Source: Odoribacter sp. | GTDB taxonomy: Bacteria; Bacteroidota; Bacteroidia; Bacteroidales; Muribaculaceae | Length of the DNA: 64,000 bases | NCBI GenBank assembly: GCA_023663145.1 | Contig: JAMPHZ010000005.1 | Location: forward strand, 1 to 64,000 | Direction: 5' to 3' | Part shown: one piece after another, positions 9,563-19,454 of the stretch | Position numbering within the stretch: position 1 is the stretch's first letter | Layout: every line of letters starts with the position of its first letter | Program-made: the position numbers and the translations under genes | Notes under the pieces: generated by a model | The model's database searches: none | What the model saw: the letters and a program-made list of their open reading frames with translations, nothing else | What the model was told of the DNA's origin: nothing

Positions 9563-9695
9563 AATCGGTGGGTGTGCGGGAAAAGTGTGCGGCAATGTTA
9601 ACTAATATTAAATTGCTGGAATATTTATGTGTCCGGTTGTTGTTTCTCATAGTATTTCGGAGAATATGTTTAATCAAAAAACATGAGTATATTGA

Positions 9696-9725
9696 TTGCG
9701 TATTTTAATATTTGTATTAACTTTG
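9696..9725 (+). promoter_or_regulatory. tig promoter
   Basis: TTG (9696-9698), 19-base spacer, TAACTTTG (9718-9725); leader of about 45 bases to the ATG at 9778. Confidence 0.75.
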
Positions 9726-9777
9726 CACTCGATTTTTCAGAACAAGAACAAATAACAACCATAAAGCAAACCATAAA

Positions 9778-11145
9778 ATGAACGTAACATTTGAAAAGAC
9801 CGGCGACGCCCGCGGCATTATCACTGTCAATATTGAGAAGGCCGACTATGCTTCAAAGGTCGACGAAAAGCTCAAGGAGATAGGAAAGACGCATGTAATC
9901 CCCGGTTTCCGCAAAGGGCATATCGCTATGCCTGAACTGCGCAAACGTTTTGGCCGCGATGTAAAGAGCGATGCCATTAACCGCGTGGTTATTGATGCCG
10001 TGTTTGACTATATCGAGAAGAATAATATCAAAGTTATCGGTCAGCCACTGCCTCATGAAAAGAAAGAAATCGACCTGAAAGAGGATAATTATACATTCCA
10101 ATACGATATCGCTCTTTGGCCTGATACCGACATTAAACTCGATAAGGAGGTGAAACTTCCTTTCTATCTTATTGACGTGACTGAAGAGATGGTTGCAGAG
10201 CAGGATAAGGCTCTTTGTGAACGCTTCGGCTCACAGGAACCCGGCGAAGAAGTAGATGCAAAGGCTGTAGTGAAAGGTTCAATCATGCAATTGGATGAAA
10301 ACGGAGCAGTGCGCACCGATGAGGATGCGATCCAGGTTACTGCCGGTATCGTAGCTCCATTCCTTTTCCATGACAAAGACGAGGAGGCCAAATTCATTGG
10401 CAAGCATATAAATGACAAAGTTGTGTTCAATCCATTTAAGGCTGCTGCCGGAAATGCGGCTGAACTCGCATCAATGCTTAATATAGATAAGGAGAAAGCT
10501 GCCGAGGTTAAGAGCGATTTCGAATTTGCCATTTCTGAAATCATTGTTGTTAAACTTGCTGCCCACGGTCAGGATCTCTATGATGATGTGTTTGGCAAAG
10601 ACAAGGTGCACACCGAGGAAGAATATCTTGAGAATATCAAGAAAATGATTCAGGCCCAGCTTTTCCCCAACACCATAAGTCTCTCGAACCGCGACATACA
10701 TGATTATCTGATCGAGACATATGCGGATAAGGTTGTTGTAGATACAGAGCTTCTCAAGAAGTGGATTCTTCTAAACAATGAAGGTGCCACTGTTGAAAAT
10801 GTGGACAAAGATTTCGAGTCAATGTTGCCTGGAATCAAGTGGGAGCTCATCAGCGGCACTATCACGGATAAGCTCGATGTAAAGGTTACGGAAGATGACT
10901 TGAAGGCTCAGGCTACATTCATCGCACGCCAACAGCTCCAACAGTATGGAATGTATAACATGGACGTTGAAACCATCGAAGACATGGGCAAGCGTATTCT
11001 CGCAGATGAAAAGATTCGCCGCCAGATTTATCAGCAGGTTGAGGAATCGAAGCTCTTCAATGCGATCCGTGAGGCCATAACTCTTGATGAAAAGACCGTA
11101 TCGCTTGAAGAATTCAAGAAAATAGCCAATCCTTCTGCTGAATAA
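9778..11145 (+). CDS. tig: Trigger factor (ribosome-associated chaperone)
   Basis: Binds uL23 at the ribosome exit tunnel and shields nascent chains. 455 aa in the usual three-part order: N-terminal ribosome-binding domain (1-~130) with signature GFRKGHIAMP (family GFRxGxxP), a central region (~140-240) corresponding to the PPIase/FKBP insert but clearly diverged, and a helical C-terminal chaperone domain (~250-455). Own promoter directly upstream; followed by an inverted repeat at 11169-11207 and then clpP-clpX, the classic tig-clpP-clpX neighbourhood. Confidence 0.95.
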   Translation: MNVTFEKTGDARGIITVNIEKADYASKVDEKLKEIGKTHVIPGFRKGHIAMPELRKRFGRDVKSDAINRVVIDAVFDYIEKNNIKVIGQPLPHEKKEIDLKEDNYTFQYDIALWPDTDIKLDKEVKLPFYLIDVTEEMVAEQDKALCERFGSQEPGEEVDAKAVVKGSIMQLDENGAVRTDEDAIQVTAGIVAPFLFHDKDEEAKFIGKHINDKVVFNPFKAAAGNAAELASMLNIDKEKAAEVKSDFEFAISEIIVVKLAAHGQDLYDDVFGKDKVHTEEEYLENIKKMIQAQLFPNTISLSNRDIHDYLIETYADKVVVDTELLKKWILLNNEGATVENVDKDFESMLPGIKWELISGTITDKLDVKVTEDDLKAQATFIARQQLQQYGMYNMDVETIEDMGKRILADEKIRRQIYQQVEESKLFNAIREAITLDEKTVSLEEFKKIANPSAE

Positions 11146-11168
11146 TATATTCAGCCTTGATCATACCA

Positions 11169-11207
11169 CACGAGGGGTGTCCCGATTTTAGCGGGATACC
11201 CCTCGTG
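11169..11207 (+). terminator. Long hairpin after tig, possible terminator
   Basis: A 16-bp stem (11169-11184 with 11192-11207, one G-T pair) with 7-base loop begins 23 bases after the tig stop. There is no T-run after it, so termination or mRNA 3'-end protection are both possible. Confidence 0.55.
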
Positions 11208-11292
11208 AATATTTGGTGTTGCGCAACGGGAATCCTATGCCTGCTTATGAAGCATTTTTCAATAAGAGGCAGTTGAAAAAACTTGGATAATA

Positions 11293-11325
11293 TTGCGGAA
11301 ATACCGAAAAAAATTATTAACTTTG
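11293..11325 (+). promoter_or_regulatory. clpP promoter
   Basis: TAACTTTG (11318-11325) with TTG at 11293-11295 (22-base spacer, slightly long); leader of about 22 bases. Confidence 0.65.
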
Positions 11326-11353
11326 AAAAGAATTTTAGAATAGTGATATCTAC

Positions 11354-12061
11354 ATGCAAGAAAACGACTTTAGAAAATATGCAGTAAAAGGCCTTGGCAT
11401 GAATGGTCTTGCCCTTGACCAATATGCAAGCGCGATTTCTTCGGCTGCGATTACTTCAAATTACATCAATCCCAGTATTATTGAGGAACGTCAGCTAAAC
11501 GTGGCACAGATGGACGTTTTCTCACGTCTGATGATGGACCGGATTATTTTTCTCGGTACAGAGGTCAATGACTATACAGCCAACGTTATTCAAGCACAGC
11601 TTCTTTATCTTGACTCGGCAGATCCGGGCAAAGATGTCTCAATTTATATAAACTCGCCCGGAGGCTCCGTATATGCGGGTCTTGGCATATATGATACGAT
11701 GCAATATATATCAAGCGATGTCGCCACGATATGCACAGGTATGGCTGCCTCGATGGCCGCGGTGTTGCTTGTAGCAGGCGAGAAAGGCAAGCGCTTCGCA
11801 TTAAAGCATTCCCGGGTTATGATACATCAGCCTATGGGTGGAGCGCAGGGCCAGGCGTCTGACATTGAGATTACAGCCCGTGAAATCAAGAAGCTTAAAC
11901 ATGAGCTATATACCATAATCGCTGATCATTCAGGCCAGGCATTCGAAAAAGTGGAGCGGGACAGTGATCGTGATTATTGGATGACTGCTGAAGAAGCCCG
12001 TGATTATGGAATGATTGATCAGGTTCTCGTCAAAGCCAAACAATTAAGTGAAAATGGCTAA
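11354..12061 (+). CDS. clpP: ATP-dependent Clp protease proteolytic subunit
   Basis: Forms the tetradecameric serine-protease chamber that works with ClpX. 235 aa, with the catalytic triad visible: Ser133 (GMAASMAAV), His158 (VMIHQPMG) and Asp207 (SDRDYWM). The N-terminal ~35 residues are longer than in E. coli and are probably a propeptide. The stop overlaps the clpX start by 8 bases, so the protease and unfoldase are made together. Confidence 0.97.
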   Translation: MQENDFRKYAVKGLGMNGLALDQYASAISSAAITSNYINPSIIEERQLNVAQMDVFSRLMMDRIIFLGTEVNDYTANVIQAQLLYLDSADPGKDVSIYINSPGGSVYAGLGIYDTMQYISSDVATICTGMAASMAAVLLVAGEKGKRFALKHSRVMIHQPMGGAQGQASDIEITAREIKKLKHELYTIIADHSGQAFEKVERDSDRDYWMTAEEARDYGMIDQVLVKAKQLSENG

Positions 12062-13340
12062 GAAGCAATCTAACGGTCCTGCTTGTTCGTGGTGCGGTCG
12101 GTATCCTGATCCTTCGCAACTGAGATTACTCGTGCCATCGGCTGATGAACGCACATTTATATGCACTGAGTGTATTGAACAGATGCATTACATGCTTCAT
12201 GAGGATGATCCTGTGCGGAAAGGTCAGGACGATCATGCATTCGCTGCTTCTATTAAAGACAAACTGCATAAGCCCGCCGAAATAAAAGAATTCCTTGACC
12301 AATATGTGATTGGACAGGATCAGGCCAAGAAATTCCTATCTGTAGCTGTATACAACCACTACAAGCGTCTGATGCAAAGCGTATCGGGTCAAAGGGCTGC
12401 GGATGATGATGTAGACATAGAAAAAAGCAATATAATAATAGTAGGGCCGACCGGTACGGGTAAGACTCTGTTAGCCCGCACTATCGCCCGCCTGCTTGAT
12501 GTCCCGTTTACTATCGTTGATGCAACGGTGCTGACGCAGGCAGGTTATGTCGGTGAAGATATTGAAAGCCTTCTTACCCGCTTGCTGCAAGCGGCTGATT
12601 ATGATGTAGAGAAAGCTCAACGAGGAATTGTTTTTATTGATGAGATTGATAAAATTGCCCGTAAGGGTGATAATCCCTCTATAACACGAGATGTATCAGG
12701 CGAAGGTGTGCAGCAAGGTTTGCTCAAGTTACTCGAAGGCTCTATTGTAAACGTTCCGCCACAGGGAGGTCGCAAGCATCCTGAACAGAAGATGATTCCA
12801 GTTGATACTAAGGACATATTGTTTATCTGTGGTGGGGCATTCGAAGGAATTGAAAGCAAGATCGCCCAACGCATGAACAGTCATGTTGTAGGCTATGCGA
12901 CCGATGGTACCCGTCAGAAGTTACGTGATAAGCAGGATTATCTGCGCTATGTCGCGCCGCAGGACTTGCGTTCATATGGTCTTATCCCCGAAATCATTGG
13001 TCGTTTACCGATACTTACCCATCTTGAACCCCTTGATCGCGATGCATTATTAAGTGTGCTCACTCAACCCAAGAATGCTATTGTGCGTCAATACAAGAAG
13101 CTTTTTGCCATGGACGGAGTTGAACTTACATTCGCTCCTGAAGTGCTTGAATTTGTGGTTGACAAAGCCATTGAGTTCAAGCTTGGAGCACGCGGCTTGC
13201 GGTCAATTGTGGAAGCGATCATGGTTGATGCCATGTATGAGATTCCATCATCTAAGAAAAAGAAGTTTGAGGTAACCCTTGACTATGCCACCGCAAAATT
13301 CGAGGCGGCCCACTTCAACTCTGCATCTGTGGGTTCATGA
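12054..13340 (+). CDS. clpX: ATP-dependent unfoldase ClpX
   Basis: AAA+ unfoldase delivering substrates (including ssrA-tagged chains) to ClpP. 428 aa: N-terminal C4 zinc-binding domain (CSWCGRYP ... CTEC), Walker A GPTGTGKT, pore loop QAGYVGED, Walker [11 protein letters not shown], and C-terminal small domain with sensor-2 GARGLR. The ClpP-docking loop reads VVGYA where E. coli has IGFG. An upstream in-frame GTG at 12048 exists, but the ATG at 12054 (MAKKQS) is the natural start. Confidence 0.97.
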   Translation: MAKKQSNGPACSWCGRYPDPSQLRLLVPSADERTFICTECIEQMHYMLHEDDPVRKGQDDHAFAASIKDKLHKPAEIKEFLDQYVIGQDQAKKFLSVAVYNHYKRLMQSVSGQRAADDDVDIEKSNIIIVGPTGTGKTLLARTIARLLDVPFTIVDATVLTQAGYVGEDIESLLTRLLQAADYDVEKAQRGIVFIDEIDKIARKGDNPSITRDVSGEGVQQGLLKLLEGSIVNVPPQGGRKHPEQKMIPVDTKDILFICGGAFEGIESKIAQRMNSHVVGYATDGTRQKLRDKQDYLRYVAPQDLRSYGLIPEIIGRLPILTHLEPLDRDALLSVLTQPKNAIVRQYKKLFAMDGVELTFAPEVLEFVVDKAIEFKLGARGLRSIVEAIMVDAMYEIPSSKKKKFEVTLDYATAKFEAAHFNSASVGS

Positions 13341-13402
13341 TGTATACTAAGAACGGAAAAACTATAATATGTATAATAAAATAAATCTATCCTGAACTTG
13401 AA

Positions 13403-15586
13403 ATGGAGACGACATTATCTCTCACTGACGCCTTACGCCGCCACTTCGGTTTCGGTACTTTCAAAGGCAACCAGGAGGCAATTATTAAAAGCCTTCTTGA
13501 TGGCAACGACACCTTTGTGCTGATGCCTACAGGTGGCGGAAAGTCGCTCTGCTATCAGCTACCTGCGTTGTTGCTCGATGGCACAGCTATCGTAGTGTCG
13601 CCACTTATTGCCTTGATGAAGAACCAGGTCGATGCAATGCGTAACTTCAGTGAAGATGATTCGATTGCCCATTTCCTTAATTCCTCACTCACACGGGCGC
13701 AGATTGACAAGGTGAAAGCTGACGTTTCTGCCGGTCTTACCAAGTTGCTGTATGTAGCGCCTGAATCTCTTACAAAAGAGGAAAATATAGAGTTTCTAAA
13801 AAAAATTTCAATTTCATTCTATGCCATCGACGAGGCTCATTGTATATCGGAATGGGGGCATGATTTTCGCCCTGAATACCGCCGTATACGCCCATTGATC
13901 AATGACATAGGTCCAAGGCCGGTTATAGCCCTTACGGCAACGGCCACCCAAAAGGTACAACACGACATTCAGAAGAACCTCGGCATGCAGCAGGGAGCGG
14001 CTGTATTTAAGTCATCGTTCAACCGCCCTAACCTATATTACGAGGTACGTCCCAAGACAAAAACTACCGATCACGATATAATTCGCTTTGTAAAACAGCA
14101 CTCAGGCAAGTCAGGTATCATCTATTGCCTCAGTAGAAAGAAAGTAGAGGAACTTGCTGAGTTGCTGTGTATAAATAACATCCGGGCATTGCCATATCAC
14201 GCAGGCATGGATGCATCAACTCGTTCGGCTAATCAGGATGCTTTCCTCCTTGAGAAAGTCGATGTAATCGTAGCCACCATCGCTTTCGGCATGGGGATTG
14301 ACAAGCCCGATGTACGTTATGTGATACACTACGATATGCCAAAATCGCTTGAGGGATATTATCAGGAGACGGGCCGTGCCGGCCGTGATGGCGGCGAAGG
14401 CGTATGTCTTACCTTCTATGCTTACCGCGATTTGCAAAAAATGGAAAAATTCATGCAAGGCAAACCTATTGCCGAGCAAGAGATCGGTCGCCAACTCTTG
14501 GCTGAAACTGCTTCTTACGCTGAATCTTCTGTGTGCCGGCGTCGCACTTTGCTGCATTATTTCGGAGAGACTTATCTTGAAGAAAATTGTTGTAACTGCG
14601 ATAATTGCGTAAATATTAAGAATAAAGTGGAAGCAAAAGAAGAATTACTGGCGGCGCTTGAGACAATTACCGCCTTAAAGGAAAAATTCAAAGCAGCATA
14701 TATTATTGATGTCATGACGGGCAAGTCTACTAATGACGTGCGTTCTTATCGTCATGATGAGCTTGAAGTATTTGGTTGTGTTCAAGGTATTGACAAGCGT
14801 TTCCTCAACGCAGTACTGCGTCAGGCAGTACTATCAGGTTATCTTGATCGTGACATTGAGAATTACGGTACACTGCACATTACGGCTAAAGGTAAGAATT
14901 TCTTGAAAAATCCTGTTTCATTTAAGATAGTAGAAGACAGTGAGTTTAATGAAGAGGATGACACTACTGCACTTAAAGGTGGTTCAGCTTGCGCTGCTGA
15001 TACAGAATTGTTCGCAATACTTTCGGCACTCTGCAAAGAGATTGCATCGTCATTGAATCTTCCGCCTTATGTGATTTTTCAGGATCCTTCACTTGAGGCC
15101 ATGGCAACAACTTATCCTATCACAACCGAGGAGTTGCAGAATATTCCCGGCGTTGGTGAAGGAAAAGCAAAGCGTTATGGTGAGGAATTCCTTAGAGTGA
15201 TAAAAGCGTATGTTGACGAGAAAGAAATAGAGCGCCCTGAAGATCTGCGTGTACGCTCTGTAGCCAATAAGAGTAAACGCAAGATTTCTATAATCAAGGC
15301 GGTAGACCGTAAGATTGACTTAAATGAGGTAGCAGCTAGTTGCGGCCTTGACTTCGGCCAGTTACTCGAAGAGATTGAGTCGATAGTTAATTCGGGAAAT
15401 AAGGTGAATTTATCTTATTTTATTGATGATATCCTTGATGAGGATGAACAAGATGAGATATTCGATTATTTCCGTCAATCTACCAGTGACTCGTTATCCG
15501 ACGCTTACCGCGAGCTTTGTCCTGATTATACAGAAGAGGAGATAAGACTTGTGCGTATTAAATTCCTGTCCGAACTTGGCAATTGA
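13403..15586 (+). CDS. recQ: ATP-dependent DNA helicase RecQ
   Basis: 3'-5' superfamily 2 helicase acting in recombination repair. 727 aa: Walker A MPTGGGKSLCYQLPAL (near 42-57), DEAH box AIDEAHCISEWGHDFRPEYRR, motif VI QETGRAGRDG, RQC zinc-binding cysteines (C...CCNCDNC around 375-405), winged helix, an HRDC domain (about 535-620, containing IPGVGEGKAKRYGEEFL), and an acidic C-terminal extension beyond it. It begins 62 bases after clpX with no clear own promoter; its stop overlaps a TTG of the next frame. Confidence 0.96.
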   Translation: METTLSLTDALRRHFGFGTFKGNQEAIIKSLLDGNDTFVLMPTGGGKSLCYQLPALLLDGTAIVVSPLIALMKNQVDAMRNFSEDDSIAHFLNSSLTRAQIDKVKADVSAGLTKLLYVAPESLTKEENIEFLKKISISFYAIDEAHCISEWGHDFRPEYRRIRPLINDIGPRPVIALTATATQKVQHDIQKNLGMQQGAAVFKSSFNRPNLYYEVRPKTKTTDHDIIRFVKQHSGKSGIIYCLSRKKVEELAELLCINNIRALPYHAGMDASTRSANQDAFLLEKVDVIVATIAFGMGIDKPDVRYVIHYDMPKSLEGYYQETGRAGRDGGEGVCLTFYAYRDLQKMEKFMQGKPIAEQEIGRQLLAETASYAESSVCRRRTLLHYFGETYLEENCCNCDNCVNIKNKVEAKEELLAALETITALKEKFKAAYIIDVMTGKSTNDVRSYRHDELEVFGCVQGIDKRFLNAVLRQAVLSGYLDRDIENYGTLHITAKGKNFLKNPVSFKIVEDSEFNEEDDTTALKGGSACAADTELFAILSALCKEIASSLNLPPYVIFQDPSLEAMATTYPITTEELQNIPGVGEGKAKRYGEEFLRVIKAYVDEKEIERPEDLRVRSVANKSKRKISIIKAVDRKIDLNEVAASCGLDFGQLLEEIESIVNSGNKVNLSYFIDDILDEDEQDEIFDYFRQSTSDSLSDAYRELCPDYTEEEIRLVRIKFLSELGN

Positions 15587-15609
15587 TCCCACATACACAC
15601 AGTACAATA

Positions 15610-17040
15610 ATGAATTCAGAAACCTTAGCAAGACTTTATCAAGAATATAGCGGCCAGTTGCCCGTCAGTATAGATGAGCTGCCATCGTCGGGCAGTAATC
15701 GTCGCTATTTCCGGCTTTCAGGTACCGGCGATTCCCTAATTGGAGTCATTGGTACCAACCCAATGGAGAATGAAGCCTTTCTTGCCTTTGACGAGCATTT
15801 TGTTAAAGCCGGTCTTCCTGTGCCGCGTGTGCTTGCTGTGGCTGAAGATCATATGACTTATCTGCAAGAAGACTTGGGCGACACGCTATTGTTCAATGCA
15901 ATTGAGAAGGGGCGTCTTACTCGAGTGTTTTCGCCTCGTGAGCGTGAACTGCTTGTTAAAACGATAAGAAGATTGCCTGACTTCCAGTTTGCGGGAGCGT
16001 GTGGTCTTGACTTTTCAAAGTGTTATCCTGCTGCGGCTTTTGACCGTCGGTCAATAATGTGGGATCTTAATTATTTCAAGTATTGCTTCCTTAAGGCTAC
16101 AGGCCTTGAGTTTGATGAAGATAAGCTTGAAGATGACTTCAATCGTCTTGCCGATAAGTTGATGGAGGCTGATGCCGGAACTTTCATGTATCGCGATTTC
16201 CAATCACGGAACGTCATGATCAAGGATGATGAGCCATGGTTCATTGACTTTCAGGGAGGGCGCCGAGGACCGTATTTCTATGATGTCGCTTCTTTCCTCT
16301 GGCAGGCTAAAGCTAACTTCACTGACAGTTTCCGTGCTGAATTGATTGAAGAATATATAAATGCAGTACAGAAGTATAAGGCGATTGACCGTGATGAGTT
16401 CCTTGATACACTTCGGCACTTTGTGCTTTTCAGAGTGATGCAAGTGTTGGGAGCTTATGGTTTCAGAGGTTATTTTGAGAAGAAGCCGCATTTCATGCAG
16501 AGCGTGCCGTTTGCGATAGCAAATCTCCGCCAATTACTTGAAAAACAGTTTACAGAATATCCGTATCTTAATGATATGCTGTATCGTCTTGTCAACTTGA
16601 AACAGTTTACTTCAGATGATCAGAAACGTTTGCTTACTGTGAGAGTGATGAGCTTTGCATACAAAAAAGGCATACCTAATGATCCAACCGGAAATGGAGG
16701 TGGCTATGTGTTTGATTGCCGTGCGGTGAATAACCCCGGTAAATACGAACGTTATAAGCCATTCACAGGACTTGACCGTCAGGTGATAGAGTTCCTTGAA
16801 GACGATGGCGAGATTCTTACGTTTCTAGACCACTGCTATGCTCTTGTAGATGCCACGGTTCAGCGTTATATGGAACGAGGGTTTACAAATCTTATGGTTG
16901 CTTTTGGGTGCACGGGTGGTCAGCATCGTTCAGTTTATTCGGCACAGCATATGGCTGAGCATCTCAATAAAAAATTTAATGTGAAAGTGGAACTTATCCA
17001 CCGGGAGCAGGATATAGAGCAACTCTTTAACCGCAAATGA
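15610..17040 (+). CDS. AmgK-like sugar kinase fused to a RapZ C-terminal domain
   Basis: 476 aa from the ATG at 15610; an in-frame TTG overlapping the recQ stop (15583) is less likely. Residues ~1-330 are an aminoglycoside phosphotransferase-fold kinase: a Gly/Ser-rich start GSNRRYFRL, catalytic loop FMYRDFQSRNVMI and metal-binding WFIDFQGGRRGP. Residues ~343-474 match the C-terminal domain of RapZ (MSFAYKKGIP.D, VFDCRAVNNP, FTGLDRQV, FGCTGGQHRSVYSA), without RapZ's N-terminal ATPase. The next gene is MurU-like, so by analogy to AmgK-MurU it probably phosphorylates N-acetylmuramic acid at C1 for peptidoglycan recycling; the RapZ part could sense an amino-sugar phosphate. The kinase substrate is inference. 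Confidence 0.85.
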   Translation: MNSETLARLYQEYSGQLPVSIDELPSSGSNRRYFRLSGTGDSLIGVIGTNPMENEAFLAFDEHFVKAGLPVPRVLAVAEDHMTYLQEDLGDTLLFNAIEKGRLTRVFSPRERELLVKTIRRLPDFQFAGACGLDFSKCYPAAAFDRRSIMWDLNYFKYCFLKATGLEFDEDKLEDDFNRLADKLMEADAGTFMYRDFQSRNVMIKDDEPWFIDFQGGRRGPYFYDVASFLWQAKANFTDSFRAELIEEYINAVQKYKAIDRDEFLDTLRHFVLFRVMQVLGAYGFRGYFEKKPHFMQSVPFAIANLRQLLEKQFTEYPYLNDMLYRLVNLKQFTSDDQKRLLTVRVMSFAYKKGIPNDPTGNGGGYVFDCRAVNNPGKYERYKPFTGLDRQVIEFLEDDGEILTFLDHCYALVDATVQRYMERGFTNLMVAFGCTGGQHRSVYSAQHMAEHLNKKFNVKVELIHREQDIEQLFNRK

Positions 17041-17044
17041 CATC

Positions 17045-17782
17045 ATGAAAGGCCTTATTCTTGCAGCAGGTATTGGCAGTCGTCTCAAGCCATGGACTGA
17101 TACTCATCCCAAGGCTCTTGTCGAAGTAGGAGGCAAACCTGTTGTTGAATGGGTTATTGACAAGTTTCTTGCCAACGGAATAGATCACATTATAATTAAT
17201 GTACATCATTTTGCAAGCCAGATAGTGGAACGTGTGCGGCGTGACTATCCGCATGCATCTATAGAATTCAGTGATGAATCGGATCTCTTGCTTAACACCG
17301 GTGGCGCATTGCGCAAAGTGCTGCCGATGCTTGGCCGTGAAGAGGTGCTGGTGCATAATGCCGATATTCTCACTGATTTTAACCTGCATGAGTTAGTCAA
17401 CAATCACATGTTACATAGCTGTGATTCTACATTGTTGGTTCAGCCACGTGACACATCACGCTATCTGCTTTTTGGTGATAACCGGTTGCGGGGTTGGACA
17501 AACATTTCCACCGGTCAGGTTAAACCTCCTGCTATTTCGGGTATTGATACACTTGACCATCTGGCTTTCGGGGGTGTTCATCTTGTATCCCCATCGGCTT
17601 ATGGGTTACTTGAGGATTATGCACCGGCAGGAGTGCCTTTTTCAATTATTGATTTTTATATAGACAACTGCGCCAGACTTGACATTGGTGAATTCTTGTT
17701 ACCTGATGGTGCATCATGGTATGATGTGGGGAGGCCACTAACTCTGGAAGCTGCGCGCCGTTGTCCTAAATTTTGCTCATGA
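17045..17782 (+). CDS. MurU-like sugar-1-phosphate nucleotidyltransferase
   Basis: 245 aa, GT-A Rossmann nucleotidyltransferase. The N-terminus ILAAGIGSRLKPWTDTHPKAL is the nucleotide-binding signature, with Lys in PKAL, followed by metal-binding HNADILTDFNL. Closest in form to MurNAc-1-phosphate uridylyltransferase MurU, and it follows an AmgK-like kinase by 4 bases; together they would make UDP-MurNAc from recycled MurNAc, bypassing the fosfomycin-sensitive de novo step. Mannose- or glucose-1-phosphate transfer cannot be excluded from sequence. Its stop overlaps pyrK (ATGA). Confidence 0.82.
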   Translation: MKGLILAAGIGSRLKPWTDTHPKALVEVGGKPVVEWVIDKFLANGIDHIIINVHHFASQIVERVRRDYPHASIEFSDESDLLLNTGGALRKVLPMLGREEVLVHNADILTDFNLHELVNNHMLHSCDSTLLVQPRDTSRYLLFGDNRLRGWTNISTGQVKPPAISGIDTLDHLAFGGVHLVSPSAYGLLEDYAPAGVPFSIIDFYIDNCARLDIGEFLLPDGASWYDVGRPLTLEAARRCPKFCS

Positions 17783-18552
17783 AACGGATACAGAAATTTA
17801 TTATTGCCGGCACCTCGCAGGTAGGCAGCAATCGGTTGCTGCACCTCAAGGCTGCCGGTGCTTTTTTATCTCTTGAAGATATTCGGCCAGGACAGTTCGT
17901 TGAAGTTAGATGTAATGTGCCGGATGTGATGTTGCGACGCCCTATATCGGTATGTGATGTTCCGGCATCCGATTCGCTTGACCTGCTTATAAAGGCTGTC
18001 GGAAAAGGCAGCTCATATCTTGTCGGACTACAATCAGGCTCTGAGATAGACATAGTGTTGCCGTTGGGTAACGGATTCAACCTTGAAGGATTGGGCGGTG
18101 ACAGCCGGGTTCTTCTTGTAGGCGGTGGTGTTGGCATAGCTCCTCTGGTAATGCTGTCACGCAAATTATTGCAGGAATGCGTTGATGTGACTGTAGTGCT
18201 CGGAGGGCGTTCTCGTATTGATGTAGAGGAAGCGCTCCAATTGTTTGAAAAGAAAGTAAGGTGTGTCTGTACCACAGATGACGGCTCATATGGGACGACG
18301 GGCGTAGTTACTGACTCGGATGTGTTTGGAGAGGATTTTGATCGCATATTTTGTTGCGGCCCGACGCCTATGATGAAGGCTGTGGCAGCAGTGGCACGTG
18401 GTAGAAACATTGATTGCCAGGTGTCGCTCGAGAATATGATGGCATGTGGCCTTGGTGCATGTTTGTGCTGTGTGGAAAAAACGGTAGAAGGGAACCTCTG
18501 TGTATGTACAGACGGGCCTGTTTTTAATATTGATAAATTACTATGGAAATGA
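17779..18552 (+). CDS. pyrK: Dihydroorotate dehydrogenase electron-transfer subunit PyrK
   Basis: FAD/[2Fe-2S] subunit that passes electrons from PyrD to NAD+ in class 1B dihydroorotate dehydrogenase. 257 aa from the ATG overlapping the murU-like stop. FAD binding: RRPISVCDV (RxxS motif); NAD binding: VLLVGGGVGIAPLV; C-terminal cluster ligands: ACGLGACLCC and a further Cys in LCVCTDGP. It overlaps pyrD by 10 bases or less, matching the obligatory partnership. Confidence 0.95.
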   Translation: MKRIQKFIIAGTSQVGSNRLLHLKAAGAFLSLEDIRPGQFVEVRCNVPDVMLRRPISVCDVPASDSLDLLIKAVGKGSSYLVGLQSGSEIDIVLPLGNGFNLEGLGGDSRVLLVGGGVGIAPLVMLSRKLLQECVDVTVVLGGRSRIDVEEALQLFEKKVRCVCTTDDGSYGTTGVVTDSDVFGEDFDRIFCCGPTPMMKAVAAVARGRNIDCQVSLENMMACGLGACLCCVEKTVEGNLCVCTDGPVFNIDKLLWK

Positions 18553-19454
18553 ATCTTTCAGTTGACTTAGGGCGCGGACTCGTGCTTAAGAATCCAGTAC
18601 TTACGGCTTCTGGAACATTCGGTTATGGTACTGAATATGCTGACTTTGTTGATCTTGAGCGACTTGGCGGTTTTATAGTAAAAGGTACTACATTGGAGGC
18701 TCGTCAGGGTAATGACTCACCCCGCATGGTAGAGACTCCATCAGGAATGATCAATGCGGTAGGACTGCAAAACAAGGGCGTTGATTATTTTATAGAGCAT
18801 ATTTATCCGACGATATGTAATCTTGACACCCAGATTATAGTAAATGTTTCAGGGGCATCGGTATCAGATTACTGTGAGGTAGCGCATAAACTACTACCGC
18901 TTGATGCTATCGAGGCTATTGAGGTAAATATTTCCTGTCCCAATGTCAAGGCCGGAGGAATGGCATTCGGTACCAGTTGCGATGGCGCGGCAGAGGTTAC
19001 TGCTGCGGTCCGACGTGTGTGGCCGCGTCATCTTATGGTAAAACTGTCGCCTAATGTTACGGACATTGCCTCTATAGCTATGGCTGTGGAGGATTCCGGT
19101 GCCGACAGTGTGTCGCTTATAAATACAATACTTGCAATGAATATCGATGTTGAGCGACGCAAGGCAAGTCTGTCCACTGTTACTGGAGGCTTATCGGGTC
19201 CGGCTGTGCGACCTATAGCAGTGCGGATGGTTTGGCAGGTTGCCAATAGAGTGCGGATTCCTGTAGTAGGCCTCGGAGGCATAATGTGTGCAGACGATGC
19301 ATTGCAGTTTATCATGGCAGGAGCTACTGCGGTGCAAGTAGGAACTGCAAACTTTATTGATCCGGCGGCAACAGAGCGTATTGTAGGCGGCATACAAACA
19401 TATATGGCCCGTCATGGTGTCAATGACATTTCTCAATTGCGTGGGATAATATGA
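18543..19454 (+). CDS. pyrD: Dihydroorotate dehydrogenase, class 1B catalytic subunit
   Basis: Oxidises dihydroorotate to orotate in de novo pyrimidine synthesis using FMN. 303 aa TIM barrel; the catalytic-base Cys (~132) lies in VNISCPNVKAGGMAFGT, typical of class 1B (Cys rather than Ser), with LMVKLSPNVTDI and GLGGIM lining FMN. The start may be the ATG at 18543 or the one at 18549, which overlaps the pyrK stop as ATGA. The class agrees with the adjacent pyrK. Confidence 0.96.
   Translation: MEMNLSVDLGRGLVLKNPVLTASGTFGYGTEYADFVDLERLGGFIVKGTTLEARQGNDSPRMVETPSGMINAVGLQNKGVDYFIEHIYPTICNLDTQIIVNVSGASVSDYCEVAHKLLPLDAIEAIEVNISCPNVKAGGMAFGTSCDGAAEVTAAVRRVWPRHLMVKLSPNVTDIASIAMAVEDSGADSVSLINTILAMNIDVERRKASLSTVTGGLSGPAVRPIAVRMVWQVANRVRIPVVGLGGIMCADDALQFIMAGATAVQVGTANFIDPAATERIVGGIQTYMARHGVNDISQLRGII

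Larger units (their letters stand above)
9477..9777. other. Divergent promoter region between the 69-aa gene and tig
   Basis: 301 bases holding one -7 box per strand (9555-9562 minus, 9718-9725 plus). Nothing else recognised. Confidence 0.5.
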
